From NCBI GenBank assembly GCA_026710435.1, contig JAPOQZ010000175.1:16075-80074 (forward strand): 64,000 bases of DNA, given 5' to 3'. Within the stretch, counting starts at the first letter, position 1. Each line of letters starts with the position of its first letter. This DNA comes from a bacterium. GTDB lineage: Bacteria; Actinomycetota; Acidimicrobiia; Spongiisociales; Spongiisociaceae. The notes under the pieces are model-generated. The model ran no database searches and was not told the DNA's origin. It saw only the letters and a program-made list of their open reading frames with translations. Positions 26,603-34,149 of the stretch are shown in pieces. A program made the position numbers and the translations under genes.

Positions 26603-27457
26603 ATGAATCGTATCTTGGCTGCTGTTGACCTGAGCCCCATGTCACGGAGGGTGGCGGACCGGGCCCGGAGACTGGCCGAGGGGCACCGCACCAAACTCAG
26701 GCTCGTTCATGTGTGGGAGCAGCCGGACGTCCCGCTCCCCGACGACATGCTGGAACGGCTGTACCTGCACCGCCAGAGCCAGGCCGAAGACCTCCTGACC
26801 TGGATCAACGCCCGTGCCCGATGTCCGGTCGAGTTGGACGTGCGTTCCGGCAACGTGGGCATGGACCTGACGCGGATGTCGCGCCGGGCCGATCTGCTGG
26901 TGACGGGGACCTCGTCGGTGGACCAGACCAGGGTCGGACCCCTCACCACGAGGTTGGCGCGCAAGTCGCACTCCTCGGTCCTGAGCGTGAGGAGGCGCTT
27001 GAACTCTCCCTACCGGAGGGCCATAGCTGCAGTCGACCTGTCGGATTCCAGCGCGAGGGCGGTGGACCTGGCCTTGGAGTTGGCCAGCGAGTCGGAGGCC
27101 GTCACCGCGGTGGTGTCGCTGCCTTCGCAAGACGAGATGATCCTCTCGGAGGCCGGCGTGGTTCCCGAGCAACTCGACCTGGTCAGGCGCAAGCGAATCT
27201 CGTTACTCGAGGAGCGCTTGGAGAAGTTCGTGGCCGGCTGGGGAGGCTTGGTCCGCACGAGGGTCCTGGACGGCCCTCCGGCCGAAACCGTCGCCGAGTT
27301 CGCCCGCCGCCGCAACGCCGACCTGGTGGTGCTGTCCAGCCGTGGAGCCGCCAACTCGAGCATGGTCCTCCTGGGTAGCGTCGCCGAGGCCACTATGTGG
27401 ACCGTTCCCTGCGACGTAGCGATAGCCAGAGTGCCTGGAAGGTTCCGCAGACCGTAG
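26603..27457 (+). CDS. tandem universal stress protein
   Basis: A 284-aa protein with two Usp domains (residues about 1-133 and 140-280). The first opens MNRILAAVDLSPMSRRVADRA; the second opens RRAIAAVDLSDSSARAVDLA. Nucleotide-binding GSV-type loops are weakened (TGTSSVDQTRVGPLTTRLA in the first; GSVAEATM in the second), so ATP binding is uncertain for the first domain. A purine tract precedes the ATG. Confidence 0.85.
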   Translation: MNRILAAVDLSPMSRRVADRARRLAEGHRTKLRLVHVWEQPDVPLPDDMLERLYLHRQSQAEDLLTWINARARCPVELDVRSGNVGMDLTRMSRRADLLVTGTSSVDQTRVGPLTTRLARKSHSSVLSVRRRLNSPYRRAIAAVDLSDSSARAVDLALELASESEAVTAVVSLPSQDEMILSEAGVVPEQLDLVRRKRISLLEERLEKFVAGWGGLVRTRVLDGPPAETVAEFARRRNADLVVLSSRGAANSSMVLLGSVAEATMWTVPCDVAIARVPGRFRRP

Positions 27458-27476
27458 AAGGGTGTTCCGGACACGA

Positions 27477-27794
27477 CTATCCCTGATTCTTCATGTTTCC
27501 AGACACACCCACGGCAGAACGCCATATCAACCGCATGACCGCGACTGGGCCGGCCTCACCCGACGGGTGAAGGTCCCGCCGGGCCGAGACAGGACTGTAG
27601 AAACACCCGTAGTGCCTGGTCAGAAGCTCGTATCCCACACCTCTGTTCTCCCAGTAAAAACCCCCGCAGAGAGAATCGGGGCTGGCGGAGTCCGCCGGTT
27701 GGCAATCCGCAGTCTCGTTGTCGCACACCCACAGGGTGCGCACCCGAATGGGTCTGCCGTCGACATCAAGGGCGAACAGCGAGCACCTCGGCAT
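27477..27794 (-). CDS. possible Cys-rich hypothetical protein
   Basis: A 105-codon frame beginning ATG inside the 3' end of the methyltransferase gene, same strand. The central part (VDGRPIRVRTLWVCDNETA, then SLCGGFYWENRGVGYELLTR) has a protein-like composition with several Cys, but there is no binding site and no recognised family. It occupies the otherwise empty 27458-27765 stretch. It may equally be chance. Confidence 0.25.
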   Translation of the reverse strand: MPRCSLFALDVDGRPIRVRTLWVCDNETADCQPADSASPDSLCGGFYWENRGVGYELLTRHYGCFYSPVSARRDLHPSGEAGPVAVMRLIWRSAVGVSGNMKNQG

Positions 27795-28581
27795 GGAGGA
27801 AGGCCCAGAAACCGTCGGGTCGGTCGGTCCAGCGCCGGAACGCCTCCGATATCTCGGCCAGTTCTTCCCGGGTGACGAACCCACCCCTGATCGCGTGGTC
27901 GGCGAAGTCGCTGTCGATCACCCTCACCGCCCAGAGCCCACCCCACGCGACGCGCTCCTCCGGCGTGGCGTAGGTAGTGGTCCTGGTGGTGACGGCAGGG
28001 TCCACGAACCCGGCCTCCAGAACCCATGAGAGAAGGAAGCGCCCGGCGTCGGCCTCACCGCCGTTCGCTGCGGTTACCTGGTGGTACAGGCGGCGCCACC
28101 GGTGGAGGGCCGGCTCCGTGGGTCCGTGGACCATCGTTCCGTAGTCGGCGTCGCGGACCGCGAGCAAGCCTCCGGGTTTCAGGACCCGCCCCGCTTCCCG
28201 CAGAGCACGCACGGGATCGGCGAGATGCTGCAGGATCTGGTGGGCGTAGACGACGTCGAAGTGGTTGTCATCCCAGGGTAGGTCGTAGGCGGAGCCGGTC
28301 CGGAAACTGGCATTGTTAATGCCTTCGCGGGCCACATGTCTCCGGGCCGATTCCACCATGCCGGCGGAAATGTCCAGCCCGATAACCTGCCCGACTCTGC
28401 GAGCCAAGCCGGCCGTGATGGTCCCCGGTCCCGATCCCAAGTCCAGCAGGAACGTTGCAGAGCTCAGACGGGGGAGTAGAAACGCGGCACACTCCTCGGC
28501 CGTGCGTTGCGAGTACGAACCCACGATGGCCTTGTGATAGCCGTGCGTGTAGCGCTCGCCAGCAGGTCTCCTGATCGTCAT
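27766..28581 (-). CDS. class I SAM-dependent methyltransferase
   Basis: A 271-aa UbiE/Methyltransf_11-type enzyme: FLLDLGSGPGTITAGLA (motif I), GLDISAGMVESAR (motif II acidic residue), FDVVYAHQILQHLADP (motif IV) and VLKPGGLLAVRD (motif VI). The substrate is unknown; the downstream-domain WVLEAGF pattern is common in small-molecule methyltransferases. It stands 36 bp downstream of the CDP-alcohol transferase gene and may share its transcript. Confidence 0.85.
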   Translation of the reverse strand: MTIRRPAGERYTHGYHKAIVGSYSQRTAEECAAFLLPRLSSATFLLDLGSGPGTITAGLARRVGQVIGLDISAGMVESARRHVAREGINNASFRTGSAYDLPWDDNHFDVVYAHQILQHLADPVRALREAGRVLKPGGLLAVRDADYGTMVHGPTEPALHRWRRLYHQVTAANGGEADAGRFLLSWVLEAGFVDPAVTTRTTTYATPEERVAWGGLWAVRVIDSDFADHAIRGGFVTREELAEISEAFRRWTDRPDGFWAFLHAEVLAVRP

Positions 28582-28617
28582 CTTCCCAAAAACCCGGTCC
28601 GGATCACCGTTGTGGAC

Positions 28618-29142
28618 TCAACCACGCCGGATGCCCTTGAGGCGGGCCACATCGGCGAAGAACTTGGGAAGTAGCACTCTCGGGACCCGCCGGCCGTGGA
28701 CAATCGCAACGAGAGCGATGGCGGTGAGGACCAGGATCAGGGCCCCCGTGTCGCGCTCCGCCAGGATCCACAGAAGCCATCCGTACGAGATTCCCTGAAG
28801 CAGCATCCCGGATGCCGCACTGCCGGCGAAGACCAATAGCCCTGCGAGGGCCAGCACGACGATCAGCCACGCAACAGGGACGGACCCACTCAGAACCAGC
28901 CCCACCATGAGACCGACGCCCACCATGCCGTCGATGGTGGCGTCCCATTGCCCCAGCCTGGTCACGCCCGGCGCCTTGCGTGCGAAGAAACCATCGACCG
29001 TGTCGGTGGTCCACCCGCAGACGAGCGTGACGGCTCCGAGCAGCAGCCGGTCCGCTGCCAGCGCCACCGAGATCAGCACCGCCAGGAGCAACCGTGCCAC
29101 AGTGAGGGTGCCGGCAACTCGGGCGACCGCGACCGTGACCAA
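28618..29142 (-). CDS. CDP-alcohol phosphatidyltransferase family protein
   Basis: A 174-aa membrane enzyme with about five to six helices. The CDP-OH motif is present as DTVDGFFARK followed by TRLGQWDATID. Between the conserved Gly and the last two Asp the spacing is G-x2-D-x3-D instead of the usual G-x3-D-x3-D, one residue short. The family transfers a phosphatidyl group from CDP-diacylglycerol to an alcohol. The TTG start at 29142 is supported by GGAGG seven bases upstream. A tRNA gene lies 80 bp away on the other strand. Confidence 0.75.
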   Translation of the reverse strand: MVTVAVARVAGTLTVARLLLAVLISVALAADRLLLGAVTLVCGWTTDTVDGFFARKAPGVTRLGQWDATIDGMVGVGLMVGLVLSGSVPVAWLIVVLALAGLLVFAGSAASGMLLQGISYGWLLWILAERDTGALILVLTAIALVAIVHGRRVPRVLLPKFFADVARLKGIRRG

Positions 29143-29221
29143 GTCAATACCTCCGGGAGCGTCTCGATTCGCTTCGTTTCAATTATCCTATAAGGTCCGG
29201 TCAACCGGGGAACAAACACCC

Positions 29222-29295
29222 GGGCCCGTAGCTCAAGTGGTCAGAGCAGCGGACTCATAATCCGTTGGTTGCAGGTTCGAGTCCTGCCGGGCCCA
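29222..29295 (+). tRNA. tRNA with CAU anticodon (Ile2 or elongator Met)
   Basis: A 74-nt cloverleaf: acceptor GGGCCCG/CGGGCCC, anticodon stem GCGGA/TCCGT with loop CTCATAA, and T-arm GCAGGTTCGAGTCCTGC. CCA is not encoded. The TTGGTTGC variable region resembles tRNA-Ile2, whose C34 is converted to lysidine, but Met cannot be excluded. The last four bases form part of the repeat core that delimits the adjacent cassette array. Confidence 0.93.
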
Positions 29296-29517
29296 CAACA
29301 ACGCAGGGGTCTTCGCGTGTTATGGGGTGTTGGTGGGGGTTCTGGCCTGTTTCGGGGGTGTTCGGGTGTGTTTGGCCGGGGCGTGGGGGTGTGTGTCAGT
29401 GGTTACGGGTGGTGCTGGCCGCGACGGTCGGTTTCTGGACGGCGGTTGGTCCGACGGGTGGGGTTCCGTCAAAGAGGAGCGGTAGGGGGTTGGTTCATGG
29501 GGGTGAGCGCGGCGAGT
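29292..29517 (+). repeat. array boundary 1: core plus right flank, tRNA-proximal
   Basis: CCCACAACAACG (29292-29303) merges with the tRNA end. The right flank shares CTTCGCGTGTTATGGGGTG with boundary 4, GTGTTGGTGGGGGTTCTGG with boundary 3, and GAGCGGTAGGGGGTTGGTT with boundary 2. No left flank is present because the tRNA gene takes its place. No gene is seen between 29296 and 29545. Confidence 0.8.
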
Positions 29518-29545
29518 CCGGGGATGTTACCGCCCTAGAGTCGGG

Positions 29546-29836
29546 TCATCGGAGCATCCGGTCAACGTCCCTGCGAATCTCCGCTACGTGGGCATCGTCC
29601 ATGAGACGGTTCCTGGCAATTGTCAGTATCTGTATTGGCCTGCCGCGCGGGGTCTGCTCGTCGTCCATCGACCCGTCCCCGGTGATCAACAACGCGAACC
29701 CGGCACCGTCGGCTTTGTCCAACATCGCGCCGTTGGACAAACTCTTCCAACCCATGTACTCGACCGTGTAGGTTTCGTAGTCAGGGAACAGGTGACGCAG
29801 GCGAATATCCAGGTCTTCGTCTATCAGGATCTTCAC
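29546..29836 (-). CDS. DUF5615 PIN-like toxin candidate
   Basis: A 96-aa protein beginning MKILIDEDLDIRLRHLFP, the acidic opening of DUF5615/Mut7-C-like PIN proteins; further acidic candidates are in DKADGAGFALLITGDGSMDD. Such proteins are predicted metal-dependent RNases. The gene follows the DUF433 gene by five bases, the normal antitoxin-toxin order for this pair. It is the first payload of the array next to the tRNA. Confidence 0.8.
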   Translation of the reverse strand: MKILIDEDLDIRLRHLFPDYETYTVEYMGWKSLSNGAMLDKADGAGFALLITGDGSMDDEQTPRGRPIQILTIARNRLMDDAHVAEIRRDVDRMLR

Positions 29837-29841
29837 AGGGG

Positions 29842-30426
29842 TTATCCCAACGGTCCCTGGTAGCCCTGATCCGCGGCGTGGCGCAGCACAGCCTCAACGT
29901 GTTCGTAGTCCACGTCGTATGTGTCGCTGAACTCGCGGGCTGTTCTCCCTGCTTTCAAGAAGTCGAACAACGCTTCTACACGGCGCCGGGTGCCCGCGAA
30001 CGTGGGCAGCGGCGGTGGGGGTGGCCCCACGAAGTGGACGCCTGGCACGTTGCTCAGGCAGGTGAGTTCCACGAAGCGGCAACCTGTCAGGTCGACCGTG
30101 CCCACCGGTGGGCCGCTGGTCATGTACTCGTGGACAGCCCTGACAGAACCCATGTCTACCCTGAACGCGTTGGGGAAGGTTTCGAGGGTGCCGCCTGTGG
30201 TAAGCCAGTCGGCCAGGGTTTGCGCTGGGATACGACGCCCGATAAAGGTTGCCTGTCCGCCTTTCCGCCCGGGAACGTATTCGAGGGCGGGACAACCCCG
30301 CCAGTCAACCATCCGGAGAACCATCGGGTTGTCTTGACGCTTCGCCGACGAACCAGCAGGGAGCGCAGACGGTGTGTCTTCGGCTGCTCCACTCATGGCA
30401 CCCGAATGTAGCAACGTTTCGCTCAT
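29842..30426 (-). CDS. double DUF433 domain antitoxin candidate
   Basis: About 194 aa, with two DUF433-type helix-turn-helix units: residues 42-102 (DWRGCPALEYVPG, FIGRRIPAQTLADWLTTGG) and 135-188 (FAGTRRRVEALFDFLKAGRTAREF). DUF433 antitoxins are usually single-domain and about 75 aa, so the duplication is notable; two units could give a built-in dimer for operator binding. A Pro-rich linker (GPPPPPLP) separates them. The start is uncertain: ATG codons at 30474, 30426 and 30396 are all possible and none has a clear binding site. Confidence 0.72.
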   Translation of the reverse strand: MSETLLHSGAMSGAAEDTPSALPAGSSAKRQDNPMVLRMVDWRGCPALEYVPGRKGGQATFIGRRIPAQTLADWLTTGGTLETFPNAFRVDMGSVRAVHEYMTSGPPVGTVDLTGCRFVELTCLSNVPGVHFVGPPPPPLPTFAGTRRRVEALFDFLKAGRTAREFSDTYDVDYEHVEAVLRHAADQGYQGPLG

Positions 30427-30659
30427 TAGCGTGCCCGACCTACTGTGGGTATCCGATAGAGAGTCTCTAGGCATATTCTACCCAAGAGGACGGTGCTGTG
30501 TAGCGTTCCTGCCATGCGGTGAACTCGACGACCTTCCCGCAGACGCGGGTACGTCAGGTACACGGGGCTGAGCCTGGCAGAAGACATCGGCGCTGGTAAC
30601 TCCCCTCGTCGCGACTGGGCTGTGCGCTACTACCGGATATCGCCTGGAGACAACCGAGT

Positions 30660-31055
30660 CGGCGTCCGGTGGGTGGGGAATCCAAGTGAGCGACGAGGGC
30701 CAGGCCCCGGCTAAGCCGTTCGATTCTCAGTCAGCGAGAGGAGGTGACAGATTCCGGCTGAGGAGGTGACAGGCTCGTGGGACCGCTACCATTACCCTTG
30801 GTCAGGGGTGGTCGCGAAGACCCCATAACGGGATGTTCGCGACTAATGGGCTGTTGAGTTCGCGGGTTAGGGGGTTCGGTCGGGTTCTTGGATAGTTTTG
30901 GGGTCTTAGAGCCGGTTTCGGCGCTGTTCGGCGTGGTTGTGGCGCCGGTTATGGGTGCTGGTGGTTTTGGCGGCTGGTTCTGGACGCGTCTGGTTCGACG
31001 GGGTGGGTTCCCGTCAAAGATGAGCGGTAGGGGGTTGGTTTATGGGGGTGCCCGG
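30660..31055 (+). repeat. array boundary 2: left flank, core and right flank
   Basis: The left flank (from about 30670: GGGTGGGGAATCC, AGTGAGCGACGAGGGCCAGG) matches boundary 4 over about 150 bp and contains two AGGTGACAG motifs (near 30742 and 30763). The core is CCCATAACG (30822-30830), between arms CGCGAAG and TTCGCG. The right flank extends to about 31055 and matches boundary 3 (GGACGCGTCTGGTTCGACGG; GAGCGGTAGGGGGTTGG). The 30475-30659 stretch before it has no recognised gene. Confidence 0.82.
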
Positions 31056-31192
31056 GTGGGTGTGTGAGTGGCCCGGTGTGGGATGCTGTCGGGGTTCGTC
31101 TGTTCGGCGAGGGCTGGGATGCTCGCAGCGGTTAGGTCCGGGTCGGCCAGTACGGGGAAGTCGTCTGGTACATACCGGACGCCGAGCAGGGA

Positions 31193-31444
31193 GTGGACCT
31201 GTCCCCGGACGCGTTGTACATGGAACTCACCGGTCTGACAAAAGACGAGATGGCGGAAAAGTGGGGAATCAAACCACCCAGCCGGATCCGGCAGTGGCGC
31301 CGCCGCCGGTGGGCCAATGCCGGTCCGTTGGCGAAACGGTTTTACAGGGTGAAGGACCGAATACACACGCTGGGTTGGGGGAGGGGGGAGCGGTCAGGCG
31401 TTATCACTCCCCCAGAGCAGCAGCGGGGGCCTCAGCCCCGCTAG
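31193..31444 (+). CDS. possible small helix-turn-helix protein
   Basis: An 83-codon frame with GTG start. The middle (ELTGLTKDEMAEKWGI then RIRQWRRRRW) looks like a helix-turn-helix followed by a basic helix. The last 40 bp overlap the convergent gene at 31404. No binding site is evident and no relative is recognised, so it may be a regulator of the unit or a remnant. Confidence 0.35.
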   Translation: MDLSPDALYMELTGLTKDEMAEKWGIKPPSRIRQWRRRRWANAGPLAKRFYRVKDRIHTLGWGRGERSGVITPPEQQRGPQPR

Positions 31445-31892
31445 GAGATATGCGCTGTTCGGCCGGCCCATAAGCAATAGCCCCGGGCCGCAAAGCTACC
31501 CCCGAAGGGCAGTCCCACGACCAGTCCCAACGGTAGCCTTCCGAGAACAGCCTCTCCCAAGGGTCAAGGATGAGCACATCCCAGTCGGCGGCCACCTGTT
31601 CCCAGTCCGGGAACGGCAACATCAGGCCGGGCGGAATCGCATAGCGTGACGAGAAGCGGTTGAACTCGCGGGAGCGGTTGTCCAAGACAAGAACCCTGGC
31701 CGAGGGGTCGAGTATCACGGGTCTTCGCCATCTCACTCCGTCTAGGAAGACGCTTCCGCTGCGGCACCAACGTTCCCACGCGTCGCCGACGGATAGCCAA
31801 ACGCCCACTGGTTTGGTAGGACCCCGCCTTCGGGTGGGCCACCGAGGGATCTCCGGAGACGGTGAGTACTTGTATAGAACGGGGACCGTCAT
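31404..31892 (-). CDS. uncharacterised protein with KPxGVWLS and WDCxSG motifs, toxin candidate
   Basis: A 162-aa soluble protein translated from an ATG that overlaps the HEPN gene stop (ATGA). It has KPVGVWLS (residues 27-34), DAWERWC, DWEQVAADWDVLIL (96-109) and RWDWSWDCPSG (121-131). I recognise this pattern from uncharacterised bacterial and phage proteins but not from a family of known biochemistry; an ADP-ribosyltransferase-like fold is a guess based on the basic/aromatic N-terminal motif. Its coupling to a HEPN gene and its place in a cassette array of TA-like pairs suggest a two-gene toxin system. Confidence 0.6.
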   Translation of the reverse strand: MTVPVLYKYSPSPEIPRWPTRRRGPTKPVGVWLSVGDAWERWCRSGSVFLDGVRWRRPVILDPSARVLVLDNRSREFNRFSSRYAIPPGLMLPFPDWEQVAADWDVLILDPWERLFSEGYRWDWSWDCPSGVALRPGAIAYGPAEQRISPSGAEAPAAALGE

Positions 31893-32329
31893 AGCGCTGT
31901 CCATACCCGCCACGCGCACCGTATCACGTCGTTGACGATCAGCACCACGGCATCAATAGCGTCGGGATTGTACTTGTGTGATGTGACATGTCGATCAATA
32001 ACCCAGTTTTCCAGGTCGTCCCGATCGCTGGGACCGATCAGGCCCTCATCGGCCGCCCGGCGCACAACCGAGTTGAAATTGGAGCCGATGCGCACTGGGC
32101 AGCCCCGTGCCCTGAGTGCTTCTTCCAACACAGCGTGGACGCTCGATAGGACAGCCTCGAAGCGTTGCACCAAAGCATCGTGGTAGACGCTTAACTCCGA
32201 ATCGGACCGGTCCGCTCCGCGGCCATCCACCAACCGCGCTGCGTGCTCCAAATCGTGGAGAAAGCCTTCCAACAGACTCTTGTTGTTGTCCACAAGCACC
32301 AGCCCCCCGGCGGCTATCACCACCAGCAT
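31889..32329 (-). CDS. HEPN family protein (HI0074/NTase substrate-binding-like)
   Basis: A 146-aa helical protein. DALVQRFEAVLSSVHAVLEEAL and the C-terminal RHVTSHKYN match the HI0074-type nucleotidyltransferase-associated HEPN family; Arg113-x4-His118 is the RNase-like RX4-6H motif. Family members normally pair with a minimal nucleotidyltransferase (MNT), but none is nearby; the coupled partner is instead the WDCxSG protein. GAGGGAGGGG directly precedes the ATG at 32329. It could be toxin or antitoxin of this unit. Confidence 0.72.
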   Translation of the reverse strand: MLVVIAAGGLVLVDNNKSLLEGFLHDLEHAARLVDGRGADRSDSELSVYHDALVQRFEAVLSSVHAVLEEALRARGCPVRIGSNFNSVVRRAADEGLIGPSDRDDLENWVIDRHVTSHKYNPDAIDAVVLIVNDVIRCAWRVWTAL

Positions 32330-32679
32330 ACCCCTCCCTCACCCGGCAGCCCCCGTGTGGAGGCTGACAGCTAGAGGGCCAATCAGGCCGGAGCGTGCTG
32401 CTCCTTCTCTTCGTGTCGTGTATCAGCGCACCGGAAGGGGAAACCGCAGCGACAACACTGTGATGAGTCACACCACCAAGGGCGGACAGGTGTCGGCGGC
32501 CAACATCGGACATATCTCATTCAGGACATGACCAGTCAGTGGGGAGTTGAGTCACGATGCCGCCGCCGGCACCAGTCTGGCACCCCTTCCGGGGCACACC
32601 GTGGATACTCACAGTGGGGGAGGCAGAGCCCCTGCCAGGGCGGGTGCAATCCACCGGACGAAAACACCGATTCTCGGCG
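32330..32679. other. upstream region of the HEPN operon
   Basis: About 350 bp with no supported gene. It should contain the promoter of the minus-strand HEPN operon. Two GAGTCAC motifs (near 32466 and 32546) are the only repeated words noticed. Confidence 0.35.
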
Positions 32680-32985
32680 ACTGAGAAGAGGAGACAGATT
32701 CCGGTTGAGGAGGAGACAGACCCGTGGGACCCCTACCATAGGCCCTGGTCGGGGTGTGGGTGGTCGCGAAGACCCCACAACAACGGGTCTTCGCGGGTTG
32801 TGGGCTGTTGAGTTCGTGGGTTAGGGGTGTTGGTGGGGGTTCTGGCCTGTTTCAGGGGTCTTAGAGCCGGTTATGGGTGCTGGTGGTTTTGGTGGCTGGT
32901 TCTGGACGCGTCTCGTTCGACGGGTGCGTTCCCGTCAATGATGAGCGGTAGGGGGTTGGTCTATGGGGGTGCCCGGGTCAGGGGT
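32680..32985 (+). repeat. array boundary 3: left flank, core and right flank
   Basis: The core CCCACAACAACG (32774-32785) is identical to the tRNA-adjacent copy. It sits in a perfect 11-bp inverted repeat, CGCGAAGACCC and GGGTCTTCGCG. The left flank is more diverged than in boundaries 2 and 4 (GAGGAGACAGATTCCGGTTG). The right flank matches boundary 1 at GGTGTTGGTGGGGGTTCTGG and boundary 2 over about 130 bp. Confidence 0.82.
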
Positions 32986-33029
32986 GGCAGACAGTGACCG
33001 CCGCCAGGGGGGCGCTAGCCTTCGTTTTC

Positions 33030-33252
33030 GTGCCCCAGTTCTCGCGGTCTGCGTTCCGCCATGGTCAGTCTAAGAGAGATATCCAGCGTGCGCTCGACAA
33101 CCCGATCTATGACGAGCCTATAACTACCCGACAGGGAACCCTGGACTGCGCGTGGAGGGCTTAACCGCGTCGTTGGGGCTGCCATCGAAGTATTCGGGGA
33201 GTATGACCCGGAGACAGGCGATCTGGTGGTGTACCACGCCCAGCCGTTGTAA
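33030..33252 (+). pseudogene. decayed BrnT/DUF4258-like gene, copy 1
   Basis: Begins GTG-CCC-CAG (VPQFSRSAFRHGQSKRDIQRAL), the KHG-x-SExDI pattern of small BrnT/DUF4258-like toxins. It hits a TAA at 33162 after 44 codons. Alignment with the copy at 33901 shows two single-base deletions, near 33160 and 33185. The original tail (YDPETGDLVVYHAQPL, stop at 33252) survives in another frame. It faces the 84-aa gene at 33283. Confidence 0.65.
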
Positions 33253-33282
33253 AGACGTCGGCGGTTGGTCGGAAACCGGCTT

Positions 33283-33537
33283 CTAGAGAGCTGTGACCTT
33301 CACCCTTCGGCCTGTAGGCTTCCCGTCGGATATCGACGCGATATAGAAATGATCGGGCAGGTTCGGGTCGGTACGGACGAAGTAGCCGTCCTTCAACATG
33401 TAACCGTCCGGGATCTGACTGAGCAGGTAGTCGTGTGCCCTCGCGCGGATGTCGTCGTATGCGCCTGCGTCGACCGCCTCGGACTCGCGGAGCATCCGAG
33501 CTTCGAACTCTCCGCGGGTCTCAGCGCGGGTTACCAT
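33283..33537 (-). CDS. 84-aa protein, partner of the decayed gene (copy 1)
   Basis: Acidic N-terminal helix (TRAETRGEFEARMLRESEAV), then DIRARAHDYLLSQIPDGYML and a strand-rich end (FYIASISDGKPTGRRVKVTA). It is clearly paralogous to the 86-aa protein at 34150. No family is recognised; an antitoxin role is inferred only from its convergent pairing with the toxin-like frame. AAGGTGAG precedes the ATG. Confidence 0.6.
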   Translation of the reverse strand: MVTRAETRGEFEARMLRESEAVDAGAYDDIRARAHDYLLSQIPDGYMLKDGYFVRTDPNLPDHFYIASISDGKPTGRRVKVTAL

Positions 33538-33659
33538 TGCTGCTCACCTTGCCACCGTCAGGGCAGGTTGTCAAGGACAGCCGAGGTGACGTAGTCCAGG
33601 TTCGGGAGGTGACGTGGTCGCTAGTGCCTTAGCGAAGTCCAGCCGACGCCCAATGCCTC

Positions 33660-33885
33660 GATTGGTGTCCGGGTGGGGGAATCCGAGTGAGCGACGAGGG
33701 CCAGGCCCGGCTAAGCCGTTCAATTCTCAGTTGGCAAGAGGAGGTGACAGATTCCGGTTGAGGAGGTGACAGGCGCCTGGGACCCCTACTATTACCCCTG
33801 GTCAGGGGTGGTCGCGAAGACCCCACAACGGGGCCTTCGCGTGTTATGGGGTGCTGAGTGCGCGGGTTAGGAGTGTCGGCGGGCG
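33660..33885 (+). repeat. array boundary 4: left flank, core and short right flank
   Basis: The left flank matches boundary 2 almost base for base (GGGTGGGGGAATCC; GAGCGACGAGGGCCAGGCCC; AGGAGGTGACAG twice). The core is CCCACAACG (33822-33830), inside an inverted repeat CGCGAAG/CTTCGCG. The right flank is cut to about 55 bp before the second toxin-like copy starts. Further AGGTGAC words occur just before it, at about 33592 and 33609. Confidence 0.82.
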
Positions 33886-33900
33886 CTACCCTTCGTCTTC

Positions 33901-34120
33901 ATGCCCCAGTTCTTGCAGTCTGCGTTCAAGCACGGTCTGTCTGAGAGGGACATCCTGTGTGCGCTCGACGACCCGACCGAGTACGAGAGGATAACTACCC
34001 GACGGGGGGGAACCCTGGACTGTCCGTGGAGGGGACTATCCGCGTCGTTGGGGCTGCCGATCGAAGTACTCGGGGAGTATGACCCGGTGACAGGTGATGT
34101 ACCACGCCCAGCGGTTGTAA
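33901..34120 (+). pseudogene. decayed BrnT/DUF4258-like gene, copy 2
   Basis: Begins MPQFLQSAFKHGLSERDIL and stays open through EVLGEYDPVTGD, then an 8-bp deletion relative to copy 1 (CTGGTGGT missing, near 34100) shifts the frame. The ancestral stop at 34118 is bypassed and the frame runs on to 34287, antisense to the partner gene. It is about 70-80% identical to copy 1 by eye but carries different lesions. Confidence 0.65.
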
Positions 34121-34149
34121 GGGAATCGGCGGTTGGTCGGAAACCGGCC

